64,000 nt of DNA from Parahoeflea alexandrii (GTDB lineage Bacteria; Pseudomonadota; Alphaproteobacteria; Rhizobiales; Rhizobiaceae): positions 62,001 through 126,000 of the forward strand of contig NZ_JAAAML010000002.1 in the NCBI RefSeq assembly GCF_024105735.1. Direction: 5' to 3'. Each line of letters opens with the position of its first letter. The first letter of the stretch is position 1. The position numbers and the translations under genes were made by a program. Under the pieces are notes generated by a model. It saw only the letters and a program-made list of their open reading frames with translations. It was not told where the DNA came from and did not search any database. Below, one piece after another: positions 53,969-63,447 of this stretch.

Positions 53969-54622
53969 TCAGGCTCCGGAAAAGTCGTGAGGACGGGCAA
54001 TGATCAGGGCCCGTCCGGAATTCAGGCTGGCCGTCAGCCGGCCCTCGGCCACATTCGAGATGGTGCGCGACGCACCGAAAGCAATGTCGGCTTCATCAAG
54101 CGGATATTTCGCACCCGAAAGCGAAAGACCCTTGAGGGCGGTAAAGGCAACGACCGAGAACAGCGAGCCGGCGGGAAGATCGAGTTCACGCGATCCCGGC
54201 AAGAGCGGAACCGCTTCCTCGGCGCCCGAGGTCAGCACGACGTCAAGACCTCGCTCGGCCAGCGTGACGGCCTGCAGCAGATGTGACAGGGCATGATCGG
54301 TGCGGGCGCCGCCAAACGAGCCGATCAGCACCAGGCGGGTCGCGCCGCGTTCGATCGCCTGTTCGATGGCCAGTTCGCCATCGGTGAAATTCTTCTCGGC
54401 CGGGAACGGCATCCGCGGCGTGGCCGCATGTGTCTCGGACAGCTCGGGCGGCGTGGAATCGAAATCCCCGACCCAGACTTCCGGCAAAAGTCCGAGGGCC
54501 TGTGCATGCCGCATGCCGCCATCGGCCGCGATCGCCCGCGCGCCTCTGGTCAGTTCCACGACACGGTCGTCAATCTCAAGCGCCCCGCCGAGCAGGATGG
54601 CAAATGTGGAATTTGAACTCAT
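53969..54622 (-). CDS. thiamine pyrophosphokinase
   Basis: A 217 aa enzyme converting thiamine to TPP with ATP. Family motifs: [36 protein letters not shown] and [10 protein letters not shown], with a C-terminal substrate domain. The ATG at 54622 begins [13 protein letters not shown]. Divergent from the TPP riboswitch-thiBPQ unit, which imports its substrate. ABC-F follows 2 bp downstream. Confidence 0.92.
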   Translation of the reverse strand: MSSNSTFAILLGGALEIDDRVVELTRGARAIAADGGMRHAQALGLLPEVWVGDFDSTPPELSETHAATPRMPFPAEKNFTDGELAIEQAIERGATRLVLIGSFGGARTDHALSHLLQAVTLAERGLDVVLTSGAEEAVPLLPGSRELDLPAGSLFSVVAFTALKGLSLSGAKYPLDEADIAFGASRTISNVAEGRLTASLNSGRALIIARPHDFSGA

Positions 54623-54690
54623 GGCGCATGCCAATAGCAGCTTTGCGCGCACTTGCCAGCGTCTGGAAGAAATTCTATGTCTTGTCTCGC

Positions 54691-54780
54691 TCTAACGGGG
54701 TGCCTGGCGTCTGCCGGGCTGAGAGACCTGACGGTCAACCCGAAGAACCTGATCCGGTTTGTACCGGCGGAGGGATTAGA
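54691..54780 (+). ncRNA. TPP (THI-box) riboswitch
   Basis: The core strings ACGGGGTGCC, GGGCTGAGA, ACCCG..GAACCTGATCCGG and GGCGGAGGGA are all present, and P1 pairs TCTAA (54691-54695) with TTAGA (54776-54780). It lies 49 bp upstream of thiB and should shut off the thiamine importer when TPP is plentiful. Confidence 0.96.
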
Positions 54781-54828
54781 CGTGCCAATCGCGCCTATTC
54801 CTGTTTTTCGAACCAAGGAGGCGCGACA

Positions 54829-55842
54829 ATGCGCAAGTACCGTTTCTTCCCTGCGGCTGCCCTGGCAGCCATTCTTCCGTTCACCGCCAGCCCGGCGTTG
54901 AGCGCGGACAGGTCGCTGACCGTCTACACCTATGAGAGCTTCATTGCCGATTGGGGGCCGGGCCCGAAGATCGAGGCAGCATTCGAGGCCGAATGCGGCT
55001 GTGACCTGAAATGGGTGGGCATCGCCGATGGCGTGGCACTCCTCAACCGTCTCAAGCTCGAGGGTGAAAAGGCCGAAGCCGGCATCGTGCTCGGGCTCGA
55101 CACCAATCTGGTCGCCGAAGCCAAGGCCACCGGCCTGTTCGAGGCCCACGGTCTCGATACCGGTGCCGTTTCGGTTCCCGGCAATTTCAGCGACGAGGTC
55201 TTCATTCCCTATGATTACGGCCATTTTGCCGTGGTCTATGACAGTGAGGCGATCAGCACCCCGCCCGCAAGCCTCAAAGAGCTGGTTGAAGGCGACCCGG
55301 AGCAGAAGATCGTCATCCAGGATCCCCGCACCTCGACCCCGGGGCTTGGTCTGCTGCTCTGGATGAAGTCTGTCTATGGCGATGATGCCGCCCAGGCCTG
55401 GGAGAAGCTTTCCGGGCGCGTACTGACCGTGACGCCGGGATGGTCGGAGGCCTATGGCCTGTTCACCTCGGGCGAAGCGCCGATGGTGCTGTCCTACACC
55501 ACCTCGCCTGCCTACCACATGGTCGCCGAAGACACCGAGCGTTACCAGGCCGCTGAATTCTCCGAAGGTCACTACCTGCAGATCGAGGTCGCAGGCCTGC
55601 TCGCCAACGCGCCCGAGAAGGATCTCGCCAGGCAGTTCCTGAGCTTCATGATGACGCCCGGGTTCCAGAACGAGATCCCGACCAACAACTGGATGATGCC
55701 GGCAGCACCGGTCACCATGGACCTGCCGCAAGCCTTCGCCACGCTGGTATCGCCGGAAAGGACATTCCTCTATTCGCCGGAGGAAGTGGCCGAAAATCGC
55801 GCTGCCTGGATCGATGAATGGCTCGGCGCCATGAGCCGCTGA
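54829..55842 (+). CDS. thiB: thiamine ABC transporter substrate-binding protein
   Basis: A 337 aa periplasmic thiamine/TPP-binding protein with a signal peptide (1-26, cleavage near LSADR). ThiB landmarks are [50 protein letters not shown] and [26 protein letters not shown]. An AAGGAGG ribosome site precedes ATG 54829. First gene of thiB-thiP-thiQ under the TPP riboswitch. Confidence 0.95.
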   Translation: MRKYRFFPAAALAAILPFTASPALSADRSLTVYTYESFIADWGPGPKIEAAFEAECGCDLKWVGIADGVALLNRLKLEGEKAEAGIVLGLDTNLVAEAKATGLFEAHGLDTGAVSVPGNFSDEVFIPYDYGHFAVVYDSEAISTPPASLKELVEGDPEQKIVIQDPRTSTPGLGLLLWMKSVYGDDAAQAWEKLSGRVLTVTPGWSEAYGLFTSGEAPMVLSYTTSPAYHMVAEDTERYQAAEFSEGHYLQIEVAGLLANAPEKDLARQFLSFMMTPGFQNEIPTNNWMMPAAPVTMDLPQAFATLVSPERTFLYSPEEVAENRAAWIDEWLGAMSR

Positions 55843-55852
55843 ACCGGCTGTC

Positions 55853-57475
55853 ATGCTGACCCGGGCAGAACACCGCACAGCGAGAACGGGTGGATGGAGC
55901 GCCCTCCTGTGTGTCGGCCTGGGGCTGGCGGCACCCGTCGCCGTGCTGATTTCACAAGGCATCGAAGCGGCTCCATCGACAGAGCAGGGTACCTACCTGT
56001 TCCGCATCACCCGGTTCACGCTGCTGCAGGCGGGTCTGTCGACCTTTCTCAGCCTCTTGCTTGCCGTACCGTTGGCCCGTTCGCTTGCCCGCCGCCCCGT
56101 CTTTCCAGGGCGGCGCTGGCTCATCAGCCTCTTTGCCGTCCCACTCGGTTTGCCGCCCTTGGTGGCCGCGCTCGGCCTGATCGAGATCTGGGGCCGTAAT
56201 GGCATCGCCAACAAGGGCCTGTCCGTCCTGGGCTTCGAGACACCCTTTTCGATCTACGGGCTCAGCGGCATTCTCATCGCCCACGTGTTCTTCAACCTGC
56301 CGCTTGCCGTGAGGCTGATCCTGCCGGCGCTGGAACGCCTGCCGCCCGAATATTGGAAGACGGCGGCCAATCTTGGCATGAACGGTTTCTCCTTGTTCCG
56401 CCTTGTCGAATGGCCTGCCATTCGCCGTTCAGCGGCGGGTGCGGCAGGGCTGGTCTTCATGCTCTGCGCTACCTCGTTCACGCTGGTGCTGGTACTCGGC
56501 GGCGGACCGGCCGCAACCACACTGGAGGTGGCGATCTACCAGGCGCTGCGCTTTGACTTCAATCCAGGCCGCGCCGTGCTGCTTTCATTCATACAGGTCG
56601 GACTGACCCTCATCGTCATGCTCTTCCTCAGACTGTTCTCGGTTCCCACGGAAGAAGGACAGACCAGCGGCGGCGGCACCAGTCGTCCGGATGTCCGCGG
56701 TGGGCTGCATGTGCTGCTCGACGCTGTCCTGATCGGCCTGGGCCTCGTTTTTGTCGCCGCGCCGATGATTGCAGTTCTGGTGTCCGGGTTGAGTGCCGAC
56801 CTGCCCCGGCTTCTTGGCGACACTCTGTTCTGGCGCGCGGCGGTGACCAGCCTGTCGATCGGCATTGCCGCTGCCACCCTTTCGGTCCTGATTGCAAGTC
56901 TGCTTGTCCGTGGCCGCTATTCGGCAGGTAATCGTCCCGGATCACCGATACTCGCCGTTCTGGCGGGACTGTCAGGTGCTGCCGGCTCATTGACCCTGCT
57001 GGTGCCTCCGGTCGTCCTCGGTGCCGGCTGGTTTCTCATGTTTGGAGGCACCACCGGCCAGCTGCTGGCCCCGCTCGCAGTGATCGTGCTGGTCAATGCG
57101 CTGATGGCGCTGCCCTTTGTCATGCGGGTGATCGAACCCGCGCACCGCAACACCATGGAACGCAATGGACGTCTTGCCGTGTCCCTCGGGCTCGTCGGCC
57201 TCAACCGCCTGCGCCAGATCGACATTCGGGCGATGCTGCCGGCACTGGCGACCGGCTTCGTCTTCGCGGTGGCCCTGTCGCTGGGGGATCTGGGCGCGAT
57301 CGCGCTCTTCGGCAGCGACCGCATCATCACCCTGCCCTGGCTGCTCTATCAGAAACTTGGTAGTTACCGGACTGCTGACGCCGCCGGCCTGGCGCTGCTT
57401 CTGGGAGGCATCACGATGGGGTTGATGGTGCTGGCCGACCGGCTGGGAAACCGCCAGCGAAGTGAGGAGCGATGA
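55853..57475 (+). CDS. thiP: thiamine ABC transporter permease
   Basis: A 540 aa fused permease with two repeats of six helices, each ending in an EAA loop that contacts ThiQ (near EYWKTAANLGMNGFSLFRLVEWPAIRRS and LAVSLGLVGLNRLRQIDIRAM). Fusion of two permease domains is normal for ThiP. It starts 10 bp after thiB and overlaps thiQ by 4 bp. Confidence 0.94.
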   Translation: MLTRAEHRTARTGGWSALLCVGLGLAAPVAVLISQGIEAAPSTEQGTYLFRITRFTLLQAGLSTFLSLLLAVPLARSLARRPVFPGRRWLISLFAVPLGLPPLVAALGLIEIWGRNGIANKGLSVLGFETPFSIYGLSGILIAHVFFNLPLAVRLILPALERLPPEYWKTAANLGMNGFSLFRLVEWPAIRRSAAGAAGLVFMLCATSFTLVLVLGGGPAATTLEVAIYQALRFDFNPGRAVLLSFIQVGLTLIVMLFLRLFSVPTEEGQTSGGGTSRPDVRGGLHVLLDAVLIGLGLVFVAAPMIAVLVSGLSADLPRLLGDTLFWRAAVTSLSIGIAAATLSVLIASLLVRGRYSAGNRPGSPILAVLAGLSGAAGSLTLLVPPVVLGAGWFLMFGGTTGQLLAPLAVIVLVNALMALPFVMRVIEPAHRNTMERNGRLAVSLGLVGLNRLRQIDIRAMLPALATGFVFAVALSLGDLGAIALFGSDRIITLPWLLYQKLGSYRTADAAGLALLLGGITMGLMVLADRLGNRQRSEER

Positions 57476-58215
57476 CGCAAGAGCCGGCAATAGCCTTCGA
57501 AGACGTCGCCTTCGGCATTGGCGATCTCAGCGCCGCTTTTTCCTTCGAACGCGCTGCCGGATCCGTCACCGCCATTCTCGGACCTTCTGGGGCCGGCAAG
57601 TCGACCCTGCTCAACCTTGCCGCCGGGTTCCTGACCCCGTCTGCAGGCCGCATCGGGCTCAATGGCAAGGACGTGACCCGTCTCGCGCCGTCCGAACGTG
57701 GCGTTTCCATGGTGTTCCAGGACAACAATCTGTTTGCCCATCTCGACATTCGCACCAATATCGGCCTCGGGCTCGATCCGGCGTTGCGGCTCGACAGAAC
57801 CGCCTGGTCGCAGGTCGATCACGCGCTCGACCGTGTCGGCCTCGGGGGCTTCGGCAAGCGGATGCCGGCAACCCTGTCAGGCGGCGAGCAGCAACGCGTG
57901 GCGCTGGCCCGCGCTTTTGTCCGGCGCCGGCCGGTTCTCCTGCTTGACGAACCTTTCGACGGGCTCGGCCCGGGGCTTGCCGCCGACATGCTCGACCTCA
58001 TGCTCGAGATCCGCGCCGAAGTCGGTGCGACCGTGCTGATGGTCACCCATGACCCCGATGAAGCCAGTGCCGCGGCTGATCAGATTCTGTTCATAGCCAG
58101 GGGCCGCATCGCTGCGGACGCACCTGCCGCGGGGTTCTTCGACCGTGCAGATCTGCCCGACTTGCTTGCGTATCTCGGCAACGGAGCCAAAAGACGAGGC
58201 GGCGCCACAATTTAG
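57472..58215 (+). CDS. thiQ: thiamine ABC transporter ATPase
   Basis: A 247 aa ABC ATPase: Walker A GPSGAGKST, Q-loop VFQDNNLF, signature LSGGEQQRVALARA, Walker B VLLLDEPFDGL and the H-loop MVTHDPDEA. It energises ThiP. Start overlaps the thiP stop (ATGA), so production is coupled. Last gene of the unit; the following 121 bp carry no evident terminator. Confidence 0.95.
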   Translation: MTQEPAIAFEDVAFGIGDLSAAFSFERAAGSVTAILGPSGAGKSTLLNLAAGFLTPSAGRIGLNGKDVTRLAPSERGVSMVFQDNNLFAHLDIRTNIGLGLDPALRLDRTAWSQVDHALDRVGLGGFGKRMPATLSGGEQQRVALARAFVRRRPVLLLDEPFDGLGPGLAADMLDLMLEIRAEVGATVLMVTHDPDEASAAADQILFIARGRIAADAPAAGFFDRADLPDLLAYLGNGAKRRGGATI

Positions 58216-58336
58216 CCGCGAGCGTTTGGCACTGGAGAACCGGCGCAAATTGGGATAGACCAGAGCCTTAAGTTCCGGCCTGTGAGATTTTCAGCTTCCG
58301 TCCCGGCATTACGATGACCAGAAAACAATCCGGACC

Positions 58337-59851
58337 ATGGCCAAGATCGCTGCGCCCCATACAAGATTGATATCCCCGCCCCTCCGCAACCGGCTGCGCG
58401 CTGCGCTGCTCCTGTCCGGCAGCCTGCTGTTTTTGTCCGCGTGCCAGACACTGGGCGTCGATGTCTATCAACCGACAGTGGCGCCATCGGCCACGCCGCA
58501 GACCGCCGAGAAGGCAGGCGCTTCCGACCCCCGCACCCGCATAGGCGCCAACGAGCATCCGCGCATCATCGCCAGCTATGGCGGAGAATTCCCGGATGCC
58601 AAGACCGAACGGCTGGTCGCCCGCATCGTCGGCGCCCTGACGCTGGTGTCGGAGAACCCGAGCCAGGCCTATCGCATCACCGTGCTCAATTCTCCCGCGG
58701 TCAACGCCTTCGCCTTGCCGGGCGGCTATCTCTATGTCACCCGCGGTCTGCTTGCGCTTGCCAATGACGCCTCGGAAGTGGCTGCCGTCCTGTCGCATGA
58801 AATGGCCCACGTCACCGCCAATCACGGCCTCGAACGCCAGCGGCGCGAACAGGAAGTCGAACTGGCCGGGCAGGTGGCCGAGGAATTGTTCGCCAATTCA
58901 ATCGATGGCCGGCGCGCGGTCGCCCGCGGCAAACTCTCGCTCGCAGCCTTTTCGAGAAACCAGGAACTGCAGGCCGATGTCATCGGGGTCAGGATGCTCG
59001 GCGAAGCCGGCTACGACCCCTATGCAGCGGCACGGTTCCTTGAATCGATGAATGCCAATCAGCAGTTCAGCTCGGTCGATCCCGAGTCGGATTCAAGCCT
59101 CGACTTCCTGGCAAGTCACCCCAACGCACCCCAGCGGGTGCAGCTTGCCAAGAACCATGCCAGGGCGTTCGGGATGGAAGGTGTGGGTGACCGCGGTCGC
59201 GACTACTATCTCGAGGGCATTGATGGATTGCTGTTTGGCGACAGCCCCAATGAGGGCTATGTGCGCGGCACCGAATTCCTGCACCCGGTGCTGGGTATCA
59301 AGTTCAGGGTACCCAATGGCTTCCGCATCGACAACAATGCAGACGCGGTCCTGGCGACCGGCCCCGGGGATCTTGCGATCCGCTTTGACGGCGTGACCGA
59401 CAACGGCCGTCAGTCCTTGTCCGATTACATCGCCAGCGGCTGGGTGACCGGGCTTGACCCAGCCTCGATCCGGGAAACCAGTGTCAACGGTCTGCCTGCG
59501 GCTGTCGCGCGGGCAAGGGCGGATCAATGGGATTTCGATATCACCGTGATCCGGTTGAAGGACCGTATCTACCGGTTCCTGACCGCCGCCCCGACCGGCA
59601 GTGACAGGCTGGAGCCCACGGCCTCGGTGGTTCGCGCCGGCTTCAGCAGGATGTCCGCCATGGAGATAAGGCAGCTGCAGCCTCTGCGCATCCGCATCGT
59701 CACCATAGCCCCCGGTGACACGGTGGCTTCGCTTGCCGCCCGCATGCGGGGCGTGGAGCGCAAGGTTGAGCTTTTCAGACTGCTCAATGCGGTTTCGCCC
59801 GGAAGTTCTCTCGCGCCCGGCCAGAAGGTCAAGATTGTCACGGACCGGTGA
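58337..59851 (+). CDS. M48 metalloprotease lipoprotein with C-terminal LysM-like domain
   Basis: A 504 aa BepA/YfgC-type protein. Lipobox LSAC with Cys36; peptidase domain with zinc motif HEMAH (154-158) and the distal QADVIGVRM ligand Glu/Asp; then a long domain and a C-terminal LysM-like segment (PGDTVASLAARM ... PGQKVKIV). Such lipoproteins degrade or assist misassembled outer-membrane proteins. Plausibly relevant to envelope stress, as rpoH is the next gene. A weak hairpin (59864-59886) followed by CTTTC ends the transcript. A GTG or earlier start is not suggested. Confidence 0.88.
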   Translation: MAKIAAPHTRLISPPLRNRLRAALLLSGSLLFLSACQTLGVDVYQPTVAPSATPQTAEKAGASDPRTRIGANEHPRIIASYGGEFPDAKTERLVARIVGALTLVSENPSQAYRITVLNSPAVNAFALPGGYLYVTRGLLALANDASEVAAVLSHEMAHVTANHGLERQRREQEVELAGQVAEELFANSIDGRRAVARGKLSLAAFSRNQELQADVIGVRMLGEAGYDPYAAARFLESMNANQQFSSVDPESDSSLDFLASHPNAPQRVQLAKNHARAFGMEGVGDRGRDYYLEGIDGLLFGDSPNEGYVRGTEFLHPVLGIKFRVPNGFRIDNNADAVLATGPGDLAIRFDGVTDNGRQSLSDYIASGWVTGLDPASIRETSVNGLPAAVARARADQWDFDITVIRLKDRIYRFLTAAPTGSDRLEPTASVVRAGFSRMSAMEIRQLQPLRIRIVTIAPGDTVASLAARMRGVERKVELFRLLNAVSPGSSLAPGQKVKIVTDR

Positions 59852-60034
59852 GTGAAAGCTTCAGGCCGCAGTCGGCTGCAGCCCTTTCGATCAATCATCT
59901 CCAACTGAAAGCGAACTTATCCGACGGGCTGCCGAACCATAAGGTGGCACGTCGCAAGCGCCGCCAGCATCCTGCGGCACCGTTCGGAGCGCGCAAGACC
60001 AGGCTCAAACAACGCCGTCGAAAAATGGGAGGGT

Positions 60035-60898
60035 CTAAAGGCTGGCAATTTCCGGCGTCGAGGTCGTCAGCACGGCGCGCAGTTTTTCCAGTGCGCGGTT
60101 CTCGATCTGGCGCACCCGCTCCTTGGAGATACCGAGTTCCGAACCGAGTGACTCAAGCGTCGCACCGTCCTCGCTCAGCCGCCGCTCGCGGATGATCCGC
60201 AATTCGCGCGGGTTAAGTGTGTTGAGCGCATCATCGAGCCAGATATTGCGGCGTTCCTCGTCGATGATGGTCGACACCTGCTCGTCGGGCAAAGGCTCTT
60301 CGCTCTTGAGGAAATCCATCCGGTCGGAGGCGCTGCCCTCGTCACCATTCGACATCGGTGCGTTGAGAGAGGAATCGGAGCCGGAAAGCCGAGCATTCAT
60401 CACCTCCACGTCCTTGGCGTGGACACCAAGCGTGTTTGCGATCTGCGAGTGAATTGCGCTCTCGGTGAGCGAGGGATCGTCCTGCGCCAACCGCGCCCGG
60501 AGCCGCCTCAGGTTGAAGAACAGGGCCTTCTGGGCGGAACTGGTGCCGCCACGCACGATTGACCAGTTGCGTAGCACGTAGTCCTGAATGGAAGCCCGGA
60601 TCCACCAGGTTGCATAGGTCGAAAAGCGCACATCCCGGCCCGGATCGAACCGCGCCGCTGCCTCGAGCAGGCCGACATGGCCTTCCTGTATCAGGTCGCT
60701 CATTGGCAACCCGAAATTGCGGAATTTCGCCGCCATGGAAATCACCAGTCGCATGTGCGCCATGGTAATCTGGTGTAGGGCGTCCTGGTCTTTTTCGTCT
60801 TTCCAGCGAACAGCCAGGTCGTGTTCCTGCTCTCGCTCGAGGTACGGCGCTGCCATTGCGGCTCGCACCATCTGCCTGTTTGCGGAAATCGCTTTCAT
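60035..60898 (-). CDS. rpoH2: heat-shock type sigma factor (RpoH2-like)
   Basis: A 287 aa sigma-70-family factor of the RpoH group. Region 2 is clear (AHMRLVISMAAKFRNFGLPMSDLIQEGHVGLLEAAARFDP and FSTYATWWIRASIQDYVLRNWSIVR), the RpoH box is AQKALFFNLRRLR, and region 4 is in LESLGSELGISKERVRQIENRALEKLR. In rhizobia the second copy responds to oxidative and photo-oxidative stress. I assign RpoH2 from its sequence style and neighbours, without excluding RpoH1. Its 5' region (60899-61385) holds a candidate small ORF and the carD terminator. Confidence 0.85.
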   Translation of the reverse strand: MKAISANRQMVRAAMAAPYLEREQEHDLAVRWKDEKDQDALHQITMAHMRLVISMAAKFRNFGLPMSDLIQEGHVGLLEAAARFDPGRDVRFSTYATWWIRASIQDYVLRNWSIVRGGTSSAQKALFFNLRRLRARLAQDDPSLTESAIHSQIANTLGVHAKDVEVMNARLSGSDSSLNAPMSNGDEGSASDRMDFLKSEEPLPDEQVSTIIDEERRNIWLDDALNTLNPRELRIIRERRLSEDGATLESLGSELGISKERVRQIENRALEKLRAVLTTSTPEIASL

Positions 60899-61095
60899 GA
60901 CACCCTCCGGTCTTTTCGACTGATTTACTCACTCTACGCACGCGGGCGAAGAACGGATCATCACGACCGATGACATCGGCGTGATCGGGTCAAACAAGGC
61001 CGAAGCAGTCCAACCACCACTAAGGTGAAGGCAACAGCATCGAAATGGTTCCATAAACACTGAGGAAACATCAAGAGAAGTATTCGAACGAGCAG

Positions 61096-61236
61096 TCATT
61101 CGATCCATACGCCAGGTATGGCCCGGCAAAATTCTGGCTGGGCCAGCCCCAGCCCGAGGACCGTTGCAACAGCCCCCGCCAGCAGGCATTCATAGCCGCA
61201 TGCAGCCTTGCCCTTGAAGATCCATACTTCACGCAT
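61096..61236 (-). CDS. candidate 46-aa small membrane protein
   Basis: An open frame coding 46 residues with a GGAG ten bases before the ATG and one hydrophobic stretch (LLAGAVATVLGLGLA, residues 18-32) preceded by FKGKAACGYEC. It lies in the rpoH upstream region on the same strand as rpoH and carD. The composition looks like a real single-span peptide, but the frame is short and could be chance; no family recognised. Confidence 0.3.
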   Translation of the reverse strand: MREVWIFKGKAACGYECLLAGAVATVLGLGLAQPEFCRAIPGVWIE

Positions 61237-61321
61237 GGCTTGGATTCTCCGGCAGATCCGGGGGTGGGCCACTCCTGTACGACTGGCCTGCAGACCGATC
61301 AGCTCACGCCCTATGGATGGG

Positions 61322-61360
61322 AAAAAATAAGCCCGGGCGCGCTGGGCGGCCCGGGCTTAT
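61322..61360 (-). terminator. intrinsic terminator of carD
   Basis: A perfect 10-bp stem AAGCCCGGGC/GCCCGGGCTT with a 10-nt loop. Read on the minus strand it is followed by ATTTTTTC. It ends carD transcription. Confidence 0.85.
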
Positions 61361-61385
61361 ACTACCAGAATGTACGTTTGGAGGA

Positions 61386-61955
61386 TTATGCAGCCTCTTC
61401 TTGCGCACCCTCTTCATCATTGGCCTTGCCACGCTTTGGGCCCTTGTTGAGGTTGACCTCGATCAGGCGAACGGCCTCGGTTTCCGACATCTTGTTGACG
61501 GCACCCAGTTCACGCGCCATCCGGTCAAGCGCCGCTTCGTAAAGCTGGCGTTCGGAATAGGACTGCTCCGGCTGGTTCTCGGCGCGATAGAGATCGCGAA
61601 CCACTTCCGCGATCGAAATCAGATCGCCGGAGTTGATCTTCGCATCATATTCCTGCGCACGGCGCGACCACATGGTCCGCTTCACCCGGGCGCGGCCCTG
61701 AACGACCTTCAGTGCGCGCTCGACAAAATCTGTTTCCGACAATTTGCGCATGCCGATTGTCGACGCCTTGGCGACCGGCACCTTGAGGCGCATCTTGTCC
61801 TTTTCGAAATCAATCACAAACAATTCAAGCTTGTGGCCTGCGACTTCCTGCTCTTCGATTGCAACGATCTGTCCAACGCCGTGGGCGGGATAGACGATCG
61901 ATTCACCGGTCTTGAAACCCTGTCTCTGTGAAGGCTTTTTCTGCTGGGTTGTCAT
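61386..61955 (-). CDS. carD: CarD family transcription regulator
   Basis: A 189 aa CarD/CdnL protein. The N-terminal RNA-polymerase-interacting domain starts FKTGESIVYPAHGVGQI and the C-terminal helical DNA-binding domain contains GDLISIAEVVRDLYRAENQPEQSYSERQLYEAALDRMA. It stabilises promoter open complexes, chiefly at rRNA and stress promoters. Strong terminator 25-60 bp downstream. The 417 bp upstream hold an inverted repeat but no gene. Confidence 0.92.
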   Translation of the reverse strand: MTTQQKKPSQRQGFKTGESIVYPAHGVGQIVAIEEQEVAGHKLELFVIDFEKDKMRLKVPVAKASTIGMRKLSETDFVERALKVVQGRARVKRTMWSRRAQEYDAKINSGDLISIAEVVRDLYRAENQPEQSYSERQLYEAALDRMARELGAVNKMSETEAVRLIEVNLNKGPKRGKANDEEGAQEEAA

Positions 61956-62254
61956 GCGTTTTCAAAACTCCCTGTTACGGAAACGGACACTGGGAGCCGG
62001 ACATGACTTGCCCGGACCGGTCCTGCGATGGCCGGCAGGCCGATCGCACTGACAACGCTTTCAAGAGCTGGACAAGGCAAAAAGCCGCAGCCGGTCACCG
62101 CGCGGAATAAGGCAATCCGGCAGCATCGCGCTGCAAGGAAAAGACCACCGCTGTGAGGGACGTTTGCTTCCGTTTTTGCTTCTTGTTTCGCCCTGGCGGC
62201 GCCTTGAAGATGTCAGTAATAAAATATGTATCACAAAAAATGGTGTAAATCAAT

Positions 62255-62290
62255 GATTTGCGCGAGCCCTCCCAAAGGCTGGCGCAAATC
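62255..62290. repeat. long inverted repeat between fdxA and carD
   Basis: GATTTGCGC with AGCC pairs GGCT with GCGCAAATC around one G-G mismatch: two 14-nt arms and an 8-nt loop. It lies about 83 bp past the fdxA stop. On the minus strand the nearest T run (TTTTTT) is 17 bases further on, so it is not a standard terminator. It may be a 3' stabiliser or processing site. The rest of 61956-62372 shows an AT-rich block likely to hold the carD promoter. Confidence 0.5.
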
Positions 62291-62372
62291 GTGCCGCGAT
62301 TTGGTTAATCGTGCGGCGGTGCAACGGCCCCAACGCCGCGTTGCAGCAAAATCCTGACCGTCTCGGGCCCTG

Positions 62373-62711
62373 TCAGTCGCCTTCGCCGGGCTCCGGAGAG
62401 AAGTACTTCTCGAACTTGCCTTCCTGGCCGTCGAATTCCTTCGCGTCGTCCGGGGCTTCACGTTTGATTGTGATGTTCGGCCATTTGTCGGCAAATTCAG
62501 TGTTGACCTCGAGCCACTTTTCAAGCCCGGGCTCGGTGTCCGGCTTGATGGCTTCGGCGGGGCACTCGGGCTCGCACACGCCGCAATCGATGCATTCGTC
62601 AGGATGAATGACCAGCATGTTCTCGCCCTCGTAGAAACAATCCACCGGGCAGACTTCAACGCAATCCATGTATTTGCAGCGAATGCAGTTATCAGTCACC
62701 ACATAGGTCAT
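62373..62711 (-). CDS. fdxA: ferredoxin FdxA (seven-iron type)
   Basis: A 112 aa ferredoxin with a [3Fe-4S] site and a [4Fe-4S] site: [17 protein letters not shown] (the first Cys group) and [12 protein letters not shown]. The usual seven-iron pattern and C-terminal extension of FdxA are visible. It carries electrons in the cytosol. GGAGAG precedes the ATG. Its leader contains a long imperfect hairpin. Confidence 0.95.
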   Translation of the reverse strand: MTYVVTDNCIRCKYMDCVEVCPVDCFYEGENMLVIHPDECIDCGVCEPECPAEAIKPDTEPGLEKWLEVNTEFADKWPNITIKREAPDDAKEFDGQEGKFEKYFSPEPGEGD

Positions 62712-62729
62712 ACGTCTCTCCTGAGGCTC

Positions 62730-62774
62730 CTAAGACGCCGCGCGTTCAATCAAACGCGCAAAAGGACGCCTTAG
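62730..62774 (-). promoter_or_regulatory. imperfect inverted repeat in the fdxA leader
   Basis: Core arms GCGCGTT/AACGCGC with a CAATCA loop, extended by CTAAG/CTTAG outer arms with a bulge between. It ends 19 bp before the fdxA start and could influence translation or be a regulator site. No other feature in the 335-bp fdxA-S4 gap. Confidence 0.35.
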
Positions 62775-63046
62775 CACTTAAAACTGCTGCATATGCGGTT
62801 CGGCCAGATTGGCTCCTGCTGGACCACAGATACATCATTTTCAGAGCGTCACAGCGGACATCGCGCTCAAGAGAGCAAAGCCGCAGCTGTCACGATCAAC
62901 GGCGGTGAGGTACCGGCTTTGACGCCGTATTGCAAGACATCAGATGCCGCCAAAGCGCCGCAGCAAGGCGCTCGCGGAGAAACCTCGCTCCCCATGCGCC
63001 GGATTGGCGAATGAGCTTCTCCTCAGTGTCATAGGTCAAGACAATT

Positions 63047-63436
63047 TCATGCGTCATCGTCCGAATTACGAAACTGATCTATTTTTCGCCGGTCACGCTT
63101 GGTCGGCCGGCCTGAACCGGGCTCGCGCTGCGCCGCTACCGTTTCGGCCTTGCTTGCCTCGGTCGGTTTTGGCGTCAGGTCTTCGTACAGCAGTTGCGCT
63201 TCAGGTGCCGGTCCACGGCGATGGCCACAGCCAAGGATTTTGAGCACCAGGATCCGCCGCTCAAGCGAGATGGTCAGGACATCACCCGGCTTGATCTGCG
63301 CGCTGGGCTGATCGATCTTCTCCCGGTTGACCCTGACATTGCCGCCGGAAACGAATTTTCCGGCGAGCGTTCGGGATTTCAGGATTCGGGCGAAGAACAG
63401 CCATTTGTCGATCCGCTGTCTTTCGCTCTGCTCCAC
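63047..63436 (-). CDS. S4-domain RNA-binding protein (Hsp15-like)
   Basis: A 129 aa protein: an N-terminal S4 domain (RQRIDKWLFFARILKSRTLAGKFVSGGNVRVNREKID) followed by a basic, Lys/Arg-rich tail. Hsp15-type proteins bind free 50S subunits carrying nascent chains after heat stress. GTG start at 63436, 11 bp after the stop of the upstream gene, so cotranscribed. A generic S4 protein is the alternative to Hsp15. Confidence 0.87.
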   Translation of the reverse strand: MEQSERQRIDKWLFFARILKSRTLAGKFVSGGNVRVNREKIDQPSAQIKPGDVLTISLERRILVLKILGCGHRRGPAPEAQLLYEDLTPKPTEASKAETVAAQREPGSGRPTKRDRRKIDQFRNSDDDA

Positions 63437-63447
63437 CAGACCCGTGC

